From Amazonocrinis nigriterrae CENA67 (GTDB taxonomy: Bacteria; Cyanobacteriota; Cyanobacteriia; Cyanobacteriales; Nostocaceae), in assembly GCF_016056305.1 (NCBI RefSeq), contig NZ_JAECZC010000002.1, positions 1 through 64,000 on the forward strand: a DNA stretch of 64,000 nt, written 5' to 3'. Positions 9,460-18,101 of this stretch are shown here, piece after piece (within the stretch, counting starts at the first letter, position 1; every line of letters starts with the position of its first letter). The notes beneath the pieces were generated by a model. It had not been told where the DNA came from. It made no database searches and saw only the letters and a program-made list of their open reading frames with translations. The translations under genes were made by a program, and so were the position numbers.

Positions 9460-10440
9460 ATGCTAATTCTTCTCAGCTACTCGCAGAATCACCTGGAATT
9501 ATTCACGAGTTGGGATGTTGATACGGTACTGAAAAGGATTGATGGTTCTCATCAGGTATGGTTACGCTGCATTCATTTCCGCGATCGCACTGGAACAGCC
9601 AGAATTGTCAACCACTTTGGACTCAATCCATCTCGTGTTGATATGATTTTTAATCATTCCCCTACAGGAATTGATGAAGACATGGAAGATTGTTTATTTG
9701 ATAGCTATGAAATACTAACTCATCAAATAAAAAATCGAGAGTTTCAGGTGGCGCATGGCAGTATTATAGTGGGAACTAATTTTATTATTACATTTGAAAT
9801 CACTGAAGTCAAAGTCTTAAGTATATTAAGCAATAATATTCAAAAGCGAACTATAGATATTCAAGAGTCAGGAGTTGATTATCTTTTATATCTGATTTTT
9901 AAAAATATTTTGAATAATTATCATAGTGTCTTTGACTATATTTCTAGACAACTTGATGATTTAGAAGATGAAGTTTTAGCAAATGCTGGTGATGAAACAA
10001 CGTACAAAAAAATTGCCACGATGAGGCAATCTACGCGTTCTGGGCGGCGTAATTTTCAAAGTATCAAGTCACTTTTAGCTATTATAAATTATGAAGATTT
10101 CCAATGGATTACTCAGCCAGTCAAAGCATTATTCAATCAAGAATTGGCTCATCAAGTTGATAATCTCTGGCAAGAATATCAAGCGCTGAGAGGCTGGATG
10201 TCAGAATTAATGGAAATTCAACGCGATAATATTGCAAGCAAAACCAGTGAACGAATTAATCGCCTAACTATCCTCTCGACTATATTTTTACCGCTTACTT
10301 TTATTACTGGCTTCTATGGAATGAACTTTAAATATATGCCAGAATTAGAGCAACCTTTGGCTTATCCTATTGTCATCAGCGTCATCATATTAATTGTAAT
10401 TACTAGTATTGCCTATGCTAGACAACAACGTTGGTTATAG
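9460..10440 (+). CDS. corA: CorA-family divalent cation transporter
   Basis: This 326-aa protein has the CorA layout: a large cytoplasmic alpha/beta domain (about 1-255), then two membrane helices at the C-terminus (about 265-286 and 303-320). The family signature GMN is intact in GFYGMNF (residues 287-289), on the loop that forms the pore mouth. Proteins of this family form pentameric Mg2+ channels, and some relatives carry Co2+, Ni2+ or Zn2+ instead. The loop after GMN reads FKYMPELEQP, the usual CorA acidic loop. The ATG at 9460 follows an AT-rich leader. The reading frame ends directly at an STRR block. The metal carried is not decided by sequence. Confidence 0.9.
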   Translation: MLILLSYSQNHLELFTSWDVDTVLKRIDGSHQVWLRCIHFRDRTGTARIVNHFGLNPSRVDMIFNHSPTGIDEDMEDCLFDSYEILTHQIKNREFQVAHGSIIVGTNFIITFEITEVKVLSILSNNIQKRTIDIQESGVDYLLYLIFKNILNNYHSVFDYISRQLDDLEDEVLANAGDETTYKKIATMRQSTRSGRRNFQSIKSLLAIINYEDFQWITQPVKALFNQELAHQVDNLWQEYQALRGWMSELMEIQRDNIASKTSERINRLTILSTIFLPLTFITGFYGMNFKYMPELEQPLAYPIVISVIILIVITSIAYARQQRWL

Positions 10441-10590
10441 GGAATTGGGAATTGGGAATTGGGAATGGGGAATGGGGAATGGGTAATTGGTAATTGGTAA
10501 TTGGTAATTGGTAATTGGTAATTGGGTATGGGAAAAATTGTTTTTTGTCCCCCTATCTTCTCATCCCCCCATCTCCCCATCCCCTCATCT
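10440..10590. repeat. STRR block (GGGAATT and GTAATTG heptamers)
   Basis: A run of GGGAATT heptamers changes into GTAATTG heptamers and then CCCCATCT-type repeats. It fills the gap between convergent corA and the TpsB gene. Confidence 0.85.
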
Positions 10591-10600
10591 CCCCATGTTT

Positions 10601-12328
10601 TCAAAAGCGATAGCCAACGCTGAAGTAAAAGCCATCATCTTGGGCATTTGTGCCTCGGTCATCTAAATCTATCAAAGGTAGGGCATAATCTAGCCTGACA
10701 TTGAGACGTGGTATTGGCTCGAATAAAACTCCCATTCCTAAACCGGCTAAAAACTTTTGTCTTTGTAAACTATTGGGGTTATCATCTACATTCCAAACGT
10801 ATGCTAAATCAAAAAATGGGGCAAATTGTAACATGGAATTTCCTGCTGGGTTACGTTGCACTGTGATGCGGTCTTCCAGAGAAAATCGCACGCCGTTGTC
10901 AGCAGCGCGGACATTTTGCCGATAACCACGCACTGACTGACCACCACCAACTACAAATTGCTGGGAGGGTAACAAAGCATTCGGTGTAAGTTGTATCTCT
11001 GCTTGAGCAATTAATAAATTACCTTCACTTAAGCGTTGCACTCGCTGGACTTGTGCTAACCAACTGAAAAATCTACCATCAGGAACAGGGTCAGAGTTGA
11101 TGGTAGCATCAAATACATCAATACCAAAACTGAAAAGCGATCGCAATGCCCAAGCGCCTTGAACATCTCGACTCACATAGTCTTGTCCAAACTTAATGAC
11201 GCGAGTACGGCTGTTACCTTCAGCATCGGGGCCAAAACCAAAGGGTGTCGGCCCTGCAAAGGTAAAGGTTTGACCATTCTGCACAGCAAAACCTAGAGAC
11301 AAAGCAAATTCTTCACGAGGCGATCGCAGCAGTGGTTGTCTATAATTAATTTCATATAACTGAGATTCGCCACTAATATCTAAGGTTTTAAAAGGTTCTT
11401 GAATCACTTCAACATTATTAATTGAAGTCCGCAGTTGTAAAGTACCATTCATGGCATTCAAAGGTACTCGATAACTGAAATCATAAATATTAGAACCTCC
11501 TTGTGCTGTGCGATAATAAGATGCAGCAATTTCATCACCTATACCTGTAAGATTGCCATAACTAGCGCTGACACCTAATCTTTCAGAACCAACGCTTGGT
11601 GGTGAATAATTGTCAATAGATAATGTGCCATTAAAAGGATTAGCCTCTGTGACACGCACAACTAAAATACTTTGACCAAGACCAGTGCCAGGACGTAAAC
11701 TAGCTTCTACATTGGTGAATAAAGGGTCACTCCGCAATAATTTTAATTGGTCTTCTAAATTGGCAGTCAAAAGCGGCTTACTTGCACCCAATAAAATGCG
11801 CGATCGCACATAATTAGGATTGAGACGTTTTGTACCTTGGATTTCTATTTTTTCCAAGCTTCCTTCAATTACTCGAATTTCTACAACACCATTATTAATT
11901 TTTTGGTCTACTAAAATCGCCCTTGAAGTGATATAACCTTTATTTAAGTAAAGTTGCGTTATAGCGTCGGCAATTTGAGTTAATTCTGCTAAAGTTACAG
12001 AACGACCTTCGACTGATTTAGTAATATTATTTAATATCTTTGAAGAAAAAATACTGCTACCTGTCACCTGAATTTTTTCTACTCGGATACTTTCAGAAGT
12101 TGGTGTAGGCGAAGTTTCTGGAGTTGGGGTAGGTTGTAAGGGTTTTTCTTCTGGTGATAGAGGTGCTGGGGTTACTTCACGTTGGGGAAAACGGTCTTGG
12201 TTTCTATCACCTTTTGGATTTGGTGCTTGTGCTATTGCTGGGTAAGTTAAAAGTAAAAAAGTAAAAAACAAGAATTTAGAGATAAATTTAAGCAATTTTC
12301 TATTCTTTATAGAATTTAGCATCGTCAA
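10601..12328 (-). CDS. TpsB/ShlB/FhaC-type outer-membrane secretion porin
   Basis: This 575-aa protein has a signal peptide (about 1-33, ending AIAQA) and a Pro/Thr-rich spacer to about 80. A POTRA_2 domain (from about 83, RVEKIQVTGSSIF) is followed by the ShlB-type beta-barrel. The barrel's conserved VRGY motif sits near residue 466 in GGGQSVRGYRQ, the loop-6 motif of Omp85/TpsB pores. The chain ends in SVGYRF, an aromatic C-terminal strand typical of outer-membrane proteins. It would export a partner protein across the outer membrane (two-partner secretion). No filamentous-haemagglutinin exoprotein lies in the window; the upstream gene is a TPR/CHAT protein. The two are separated by about 190 bases of repeat-rich DNA and may be co-transcribed. 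Confidence 0.92.
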   Translation of the reverse strand: MTMLNSIKNRKLLKFISKFLFFTFLLLTYPAIAQAPNPKGDRNQDRFPQREVTPAPLSPEEKPLQPTPTPETSPTPTSESIRVEKIQVTGSSIFSSKILNNITKSVEGRSVTLAELTQIADAITQLYLNKGYITSRAILVDQKINNGVVEIRVIEGSLEKIEIQGTKRLNPNYVRSRILLGASKPLLTANLEDQLKLLRSDPLFTNVEASLRPGTGLGQSILVVRVTEANPFNGTLSIDNYSPPSVGSERLGVSASYGNLTGIGDEIAASYYRTAQGGSNIYDFSYRVPLNAMNGTLQLRTSINNVEVIQEPFKTLDISGESQLYEINYRQPLLRSPREEFALSLGFAVQNGQTFTFAGPTPFGFGPDAEGNSRTRVIKFGQDYVSRDVQGAWALRSLFSFGIDVFDATINSDPVPDGRFFSWLAQVQRVQRLSEGNLLIAQAEIQLTPNALLPSQQFVVGGGQSVRGYRQNVRAADNGVRFSLEDRITVQRNPAGNSMLQFAPFFDLAYVWNVDDNPNSLQRQKFLAGLGMGVLFEPIPRLNVRLDYALPLIDLDDRGTNAQDDGFYFSVGYRF

Positions 12329-12516
12329 TGATTATTCCTTCTTTCTTGGCGTCCTTGGCGTCCTTGGCAGTTCGTTTATTAAAATAGTGCATCTTAATGT
12401 AGAAACGGGATATATTCATTATTTTTAACTAGAAAAACGAACCACAAAGAACACAAAGAACATAAAGTAAAGAGTTTTTGTGTAAGTCCTGCTAAATACT
12501 CAGCACTCAGCACTTC
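12329..12516. repeat. Repeat-rich spacer between the CHAT and TpsB genes
   Basis: Contains the 9-base repeat CTTGGCGTC (12348-12370) followed by a GTTCGTTT motif. The same unit is seen near 15100-15130, 18027-18057 and, inverted, inside the CHAT reading frame at 14908-14940. No terminator-like hairpin was seen. Confidence 0.6.
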
Positions 12517-15048
12517 TTACTTCGCTTCACCAATTAAAGAAAATGCTCCCCAATCTTTAGGATTTGGGTATTGCTTCATAGTTGTTAACATGGCATTGCG
12601 TAAGGCTTGCGCTTTATTAGGATTCTGCTTTAATTGGCGATAAAATTCAGTAGTAATAGCCGCGCTAGGAGTATCAGGTGCAGCCCATTGGGAAAAAATA
12701 ATACTGGGGACACCAGCAGTAATTAATGCCAGCGATAAACCAAGCACACCCTCGCCAGTGCTGATATTATCTGTTTCACCTGCACTCAGAAAAACTAGCC
12801 CAGCGCGTAAACGTTTACCTTTGGGTTGAGTGTATAAATTGATAATTTCACTGGCGGTGAGTAAACCATTGCTATCACCAGTATTTGCAAGTGCGATCGC
12901 TCCTGGTATTCCTTGTCTTTTGACATTATCTAAAATACCATAAGTTGCCAAATGAATTGTTTTTGCTTTGGGTAATAAAGGTAAAATATTTGCTTTAGTT
13001 GCCTGGTTACCTATGAATGCTGTAGTTTTAAGGAAATCGGCAATTTCTAAAGCTTCTTGTTCAGCATTGATTAATGGTGGTAAAGGTTGAGATTTATCAT
13101 CAATTTTAGGCATTGTTGGATTACCTACCACAACAACTTTACTACCACCTGTATTGTTACGTCTATCTTTGGTTAACTGGAGGATTTGAATTGCTGGTAT
13201 CGTTGTAATTGTGTGTTTTTCAATCAAATATTTGCCAGAAATATCAATTAAAGCTGGAAAAGGAACAAACCATAATTCATCTTGGGGAATGAAAATTACC
13301 TGTTCTGTAGGATTTTTTGGTAATAAGTCGGCAATTGGTTTAATTAGTAGTTGATTAAGTTGTAATAATGGGTTAACATTATTTTTGGATATTGTTACCT
13401 GACTTGGCAAAACTAGAGAAGTAGGTATACTGGCAATAACTTCTTTGATAGAAGTAATGGGAGAAATTGTATTTTCTGAGTTGGGGTTAATTTTGCGAAA
13501 AGTGACTTTACCTGTGGGTTGAATTACCCATATATAAATCCCTTCATCTGGAATCAGAGTATATTTAACTAAAGTAGCTTTTTGCTGTTTAGCGATTGTT
13601 TGTATTTGGTTAATTGTTGGTGGTACAATTTGCTTAGGAGCAAGTTTTAAATTAGTGCCTGCTGATTCAGAAGCTAAACGCATTCCTAATAATTTTAAAA
13701 ATGCCATTGTGCTAGCTGCTTCAGTTATTTCTAAAGCTGCTTCTGGTTGCTTTTGGGCAATGAGTACTTGTTGTAGTAAGCTATATGTATAAGCTTGTTC
13801 AGCAGCATAATCTTGTGTACTACCAAGATTTAAGCGTAGAGATTGCCAAGCTTTGATACTTTGTGTGAGGTTGTTTTGAGCATCGGTAAGCTTGCCAGAT
13901 TTCAGGAAAACAAACGCTAAATTATTGTAAGCTATTCCCTGTGAAAAAATATCCTTAGCAGCTTTGGCAGATGTTAATTGTTCTTGATACAGTGCTAATG
14001 CTTTGTCATACTGTCCTGCAAAAGCATAAGCACGTCCTAGCTGTTTAATTAAATCAGGTTTATTAACAGAATTTTGAGACTTTTGTGTTAATTCTAGCTG
14101 TTGTTGGTAGCAAGCGATCGCTTGATTAAAATCTCCTTGCAATTCATAAGTTTTCGCTAACTGTTGCAAAGTCAGATTAGCTAAAGATTTATCGCCTGAC
14201 TGGTTAGCTAATTCTAATTGTTGCTGATAAACAGCTATGGCTTGGGGATATTGCTTTAATTGTCTATAAGCTGCGGCAATATTTTGTAAAGAATAATTTT
14301 GTAAATTGCGATTATTGGTTTCCTTGGCAATTGCTAGCTGTTGGGAGTGGAAAGAAATCGCCTGTTGATATTCGCCTAGCATTTCATGTTCCAAACCCAC
14401 ATTACTCAAAAAAGCTGCTTCTTTGTCAGGATTCCCAATTTCTCGCCTTAATGCTGTTGCACGTTCTTGCAGTTTTTTGGCTAACTTTTCATCACCAAGA
14501 TTGAAGTAAGTATTGCTGAGACGTTCTAAAATTTTTACTACACTTGGTTGATTGTCTAACTCCTGCATTAAGGTTAAACTTTGTTGATAAAAATAAATTG
14601 CCTTTTTGTATTGTCCGAGTGTGAAATGAGTTTCGCCTAATTGTAGCAAAGCATTGGCTTCGCCAGTGCGATCGCCTATTTGTTGATAAAGCCTGATTGA
14701 CTCTTGCAGTGATGTTAAAGCGGCTGCAAGTTGTCCGTTAGTTAGTTGTGTATTACCTAATTTTAAAAGGTAGTCAGCACGGTATTGTATGGCTGGTAAA
14801 GTTTGGTTTAATGTTGGTGCGGATAGGGAAGGGGAAAGGGAAAAGGGAAAAGGGAAAATTAAGCTGTAAGTTAATATAATCGCTAGATATAGTAATCTTT
14901 TCTTTAACGAACCGCCAAGGACGCCAAGGACGCCAAGGAAGAGAAGAGAGGATTTTATAGATATATTATGATTGCTATAGAAGTTGGAAAGGGTTGCAGT
15001 CCAAGGTAAAAGATGAGGTTTGAAGTTTTTATTTTTTTGATTAGGCAT
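12517..15048 (-). CDS. TPR-CHAT protein with substituted catalytic residues
   Basis: This 843-aa protein has a hydrophobic N-terminal anchor or signal segment (about 50-75). About eight TPR units of the LxQLGxxYxxLGQYxxAIxxYQQQL type fill residues 85-400. A CHAT caspase-like domain occupies about 560-840. In active CHAT domains the His comes from an ATHG motif and the nucleophile from LSACxT. Here they read HLATYG (Tyr703) and LSAGET (Gly757); I checked both in the nucleotide sequence. The fold is otherwise well preserved, so this looks like a pseudoprotease that may bind rather than cut. It lies directly upstream of the TpsB porin, a common pairing in cyanobacteria. The first ~50 residues are partly encoded by repeats (LGVLGVLGG), so the true start is uncertain. 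Confidence 0.88.
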   Translation of the reverse strand: MPNQKNKNFKPHLLPWTATLSNFYSNHNISIKSSLLFLGVLGVLGGSLKKRLLYLAIILTYSLIFPFPFSLSPSLSAPTLNQTLPAIQYRADYLLKLGNTQLTNGQLAAALTSLQESIRLYQQIGDRTGEANALLQLGETHFTLGQYKKAIYFYQQSLTLMQELDNQPSVVKILERLSNTYFNLGDEKLAKKLQERATALRREIGNPDKEAAFLSNVGLEHEMLGEYQQAISFHSQQLAIAKETNNRNLQNYSLQNIAAAYRQLKQYPQAIAVYQQQLELANQSGDKSLANLTLQQLAKTYELQGDFNQAIACYQQQLELTQKSQNSVNKPDLIKQLGRAYAFAGQYDKALALYQEQLTSAKAAKDIFSQGIAYNNLAFVFLKSGKLTDAQNNLTQSIKAWQSLRLNLGSTQDYAAEQAYTYSLLQQVLIAQKQPEAALEITEAASTMAFLKLLGMRLASESAGTNLKLAPKQIVPPTINQIQTIAKQQKATLVKYTLIPDEGIYIWVIQPTGKVTFRKINPNSENTISPITSIKEVIASIPTSLVLPSQVTISKNNVNPLLQLNQLLIKPIADLLPKNPTEQVIFIPQDELWFVPFPALIDISGKYLIEKHTITTIPAIQILQLTKDRRNNTGGSKVVVVGNPTMPKIDDKSQPLPPLINAEQEALEIADFLKTTAFIGNQATKANILPLLPKAKTIHLATYGILDNVKRQGIPGAIALANTGDSNGLLTASEIINLYTQPKGKRLRAGLVFLSAGETDNISTGEGVLGLSLALITAGVPSIIFSQWAAPDTPSAAITTEFYRQLKQNPNKAQALRNAMLTTMKQYPNPKDWGAFSLIGEAK

Positions 15049-15094
15049 AATTAAAGTTACAGAAAAATAGCAGTTCTTGATTATGTGTAATTCC

Positions 15095-15217
15095 CTCTTA
15101 ATTCTTCTTGGCGTCTTGGCGTCTTGGTGAAGCAGTCGCAGTCTTGGCGCTTTGTGTCGATTGCGTTAGCGAAGTGTTAGCGACGCAGGAGCGTCACTGC
15201 TGAACCCGAAGGGCGGT
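15095..15217. repeat. Dispersed repeat (CTTGGCGTC units plus GCGTTAGCGA repeat)
   Basis: CTTGGCGT units are followed by a copy of a dispersed repeat with the core GCGTTAGCGAAG...GCGACGCAGGAGCGTCACTGC. Related copies lie at about 48045-48200, 52378-52455, 57285-57420 and 58800-58990. No gene is seen here. Confidence 0.8.
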
Positions 15218-17953
15218 TTAATCAAATCCTGGCGGTAATTCTAAAGGCGAGAGTTGATCTGGTTGGGAAGGTTGAGGTGAACCAAAACTGGGGGAAGAAG
15301 ACGGTGAAGCTGAACCCCCATTGTTAGGAGTTTGTGCAGGTTGTGCTGGTGTAGGAATTACAGGTATTTGAGGTTTAGCTTCTTCTAATTTTGGTAGCTG
15401 GTTTGTCTGGCTGGTTGCAAAAGAAGGTGGAATAAAAGTTTCAATAGTCACTGAACGATTAATTTTTTCGCCAGTACTATTAGTGACTTGTAATGTAATT
15501 GTTTCGCTGCTGGGTTGTTGACTAATGGGATAAGCTATAGTCCCCATACGGGCAACTGTTCCAGGGGCGGGAAGCAATTCTACTATAATATTGCTGGTGC
15601 CTTCTACTTTCCAAGATATGTTGATAAATTTGTTAGCTTTATCTTGAGTAAGGGGAATTGAATATTTGGCGGGTGGGTTAGCACCATTAATTTTAAACTC
15701 GACAATTTTACTCGGTAAAGGTTGAACTTTAATCACATCTGTTTTTTGAGATGCGCTTGGTTTATCTGTATCGGTTTTAGATATGACTTGCAGTTCAAAA
15801 ATATAGTCTTTTGCCTCACGATTATTTGCAGGCACATTGCGACATGTTAATTGATTTTGCTGTTGTTGACAAAAAGATTTGAGTTCCTTGGGAATGTCTT
15901 GACTAAAGTTATATTGCTGTAGTGGACTAATAATTAATCCTTCAGGCGATCGCCCGATAATTCGCAATTCTTTAATTGTGTCAAAATTATTGATTTTCCA
16001 GTTCAAGCGAATTTGATCGGGTCTGATTTGATTCTGCTTTTGTAAATTGATTGGTGTTTCTTGATAAATCGGTTTTGCAGAGGCAAACTCTAAAATTGCA
16101 GGTGGAGGAACAGGAGCAATTTTAATCATGTTTGTCTTCACAACATCCGCTGTCACATTGGGATTATCGTTAGTAAATGCTTGTAATTCAAATACATAAT
16201 CGCCAGGTTTACGCGCATCTGTAGGTACATTTGCACAAGTTAACACCTGGCCCAACTGACAAAATTGTTGCAGTTCATCTGGTACTTTGCCGTTGAAATT
16301 ATAAATAACTGGTTGTACTGCTGCGCTACCATCGGCAAACAAACCACTGAGGGCTAATCTTTGCAAGATTTTAGGGTTACGGATTTCCCAACTCAAGCGA
16401 ATATTTTCATGATTAGCTTGTTGATATAAAGTATCTGAAGAATTAAATTGCAGAATTTTAGGTGGTGCAGGAGGTCGTAATAGCCACCATACCAAAAATG
16501 CGATCGCTACTAAAGTCCCTAACCCTGTGAGTAACACCAACAAAAACTGCCACCAAGGACGCGGTTCCCAAATTAAAGTCCCTGGTAGGGAAGCATAAGG
16601 TAAAGGCAATTGCTGCCGATCTTCTAGTTCAATGCGAAAATTGAGTAATTGTCCCGCCCCAAATATGGGACGACGCCACCATTTTAGCGGTGTCACCGTT
16701 ACTTGTGAACTGATCTTTTCCCCAGGCAACACACGCAACAGCGATGGCGAAATTGTATAACTACACAATTCATCTTCATCAGCAGGAATTGCTTGACAAG
16801 CGATTTCCCGCACAGTGTTACCCGCATTCATCAATTTGACTTCAAACACCCCATACTTGCGTTTCACCCTACCAACAATGATTTGCATTTCTGCATTCAG
16901 CAAGTAAGAAGGCAGAATTTCCAAATACACCACATCCAACAATACCAAATCGGGATTATTGGCAGAGTACAACCGGATAGTTGGATAATATAAACCAGCA
17001 GTCACACCCAACGGCGGATTAAACTGAAGTAAAATTTCTCCCTGTTCCCCAGGATTAAGATTTAACCCCATATTGGGTATCACCAGTCCCGCCGTCTGCA
17101 AACCTTCCGGGTAGCGGATACTAAACCATCTTTCATCAAAATCCAGACAATTGAGGCGAAAACGGTCTACTCGGTCAGAACGGTTGTGGACAATGACATT
17201 AACTTGTAGAATACCTCCAGGGAGAATTGCAGCAGGCGATCGCGAACTCGTTGGTGGTAAAACTGTAAAAGTCGGGTCACTCACCCTCACAACAGTTTCA
17301 ATGGCAGGTAAAACTTGAATTCGCGCCCCATGACGAATGGGAGTATCTTCAGGATAATGCAGAGGTGCATCAATAATTATCGAGTAATTATAAGTACTAG
17401 GAATTGCCGTGATAGGCACATCAAACTCAAATAAAACCTCACTAATAGAATTAGACCCCAACGCCAACCGTTGACGCGGTGCATTGCACCATTGAATCAT
17501 TAAAGACGATAATTCATCAACAAAAACATCAATTAACGCACTTTCTGCACCCTTATTAGTCACCGTCACATAAATTTCAAACTTAGAACCAGCCTGTACA
17601 GCATAATCACCAGAAGGATTAAAAATCACAGCCAGAGGATTACCAGGTGCTAGAGTTTGTTGAATAGTCTGTTGTTGAATACCACGTTTAGCCGCCAGCC
17701 GGACTCGGTATTGAACCTCACCAGAAGTTAAAACTTCCTCAATAAAACCTTCCTCAACCAACTCATCCAACAAAGCCAAAGTAGCTTGTTGATTCAAATC
17801 AATATGAAAAGCCGCCTCATTTAAAGTTACACCTTCAGGCGATCGCTTCATCATCCACTGTACAATTTTGCGTTGTTGAGGTGGCAGCATCAGCACCTCT
17901 GCCATAGACAAACCAGCTTTTAAACCTGTTATTCTTGCATCAGTGGCAGTCAT
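15218..17953 (-). CDS. Single-pass membrane protein, winged-helix-like N-terminus and Ig-like domains, CIS-associated
   Basis: I take the start at the ATG at 17953 (MTATDARITGLKAGLS, 911 aa); an in-frame start 8 codons upstream is less likely. Residues 15-95 look like a winged-helix fold (PPQQRKIVQWMMKRSPEGVT, then ALLDELVEEGFIEEV). Several Ig-like beta-sandwich segments follow to about 460, then one transmembrane helix (about 468-491) rich in Leu/Val/Ala. After it come repeated beta domains beginning PPAPPKILQF and PPPAILEFAS, and a Pro/Ser-rich tail. It is the last gene of a minus-strand run from gp25 to here and shares its membrane/beta-domain style with the preceding WD40 protein. Both are candidates for attaching the injection system to a membrane, an inference from position and topology. 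Function unknown. Confidence 0.75.
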   Translation of the reverse strand: MTATDARITGLKAGLSMAEVLMLPPQQRKIVQWMMKRSPEGVTLNEAAFHIDLNQQATLALLDELVEEGFIEEVLTSGEVQYRVRLAAKRGIQQQTIQQTLAPGNPLAVIFNPSGDYAVQAGSKFEIYVTVTNKGAESALIDVFVDELSSLMIQWCNAPRQRLALGSNSISEVLFEFDVPITAIPSTYNYSIIIDAPLHYPEDTPIRHGARIQVLPAIETVVRVSDPTFTVLPPTSSRSPAAILPGGILQVNVIVHNRSDRVDRFRLNCLDFDERWFSIRYPEGLQTAGLVIPNMGLNLNPGEQGEILLQFNPPLGVTAGLYYPTIRLYSANNPDLVLLDVVYLEILPSYLLNAEMQIIVGRVKRKYGVFEVKLMNAGNTVREIACQAIPADEDELCSYTISPSLLRVLPGEKISSQVTVTPLKWWRRPIFGAGQLLNFRIELEDRQQLPLPYASLPGTLIWEPRPWWQFLLVLLTGLGTLVAIAFLVWWLLRPPAPPKILQFNSSDTLYQQANHENIRLSWEIRNPKILQRLALSGLFADGSAAVQPVIYNFNGKVPDELQQFCQLGQVLTCANVPTDARKPGDYVFELQAFTNDNPNVTADVVKTNMIKIAPVPPPAILEFASAKPIYQETPINLQKQNQIRPDQIRLNWKINNFDTIKELRIIGRSPEGLIISPLQQYNFSQDIPKELKSFCQQQQNQLTCRNVPANNREAKDYIFELQVISKTDTDKPSASQKTDVIKVQPLPSKIVEFKINGANPPAKYSIPLTQDKANKFINISWKVEGTSNIIVELLPAPGTVARMGTIAYPISQQPSSETITLQVTNSTGEKINRSVTIETFIPPSFATSQTNQLPKLEEAKPQIPVIPTPAQPAQTPNNGGSASPSSSPSFGSPQPSQPDQLSPLELPPGFD

Positions 17954-18101
17954 ACATATCACCCCATAAAAAAACAAAAAATCTCAACCCTAAATACTTC
18001 TTAAAACTCTCTCTTCTCTCTTCTCTTGGCGTCCTTGGCGTCTTGGCGGTTCGTTTAAAAATAATCTTCACAACACAAATATCACAGACATAACAAAACC
18101 C
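17954..18101. repeat. Short spacer with CTTGGCGTC repeat
   Basis: A 148-base gap between co-directional genes. It contains CTTGGCGTCCTTGGCGTCTT followed by GGCGGTTCGTTT (18027-18057), the same unit as at 12348 and 15105. No terminator was seen, so transcription may run through. Confidence 0.5.

Noticed and set aside
10413-10604. 63-codon minus-strand frame between corA and the TpsB gene
   Set aside because: It is pure STRR sequence (NYQLPITNYQLPIT type) and not a gene.
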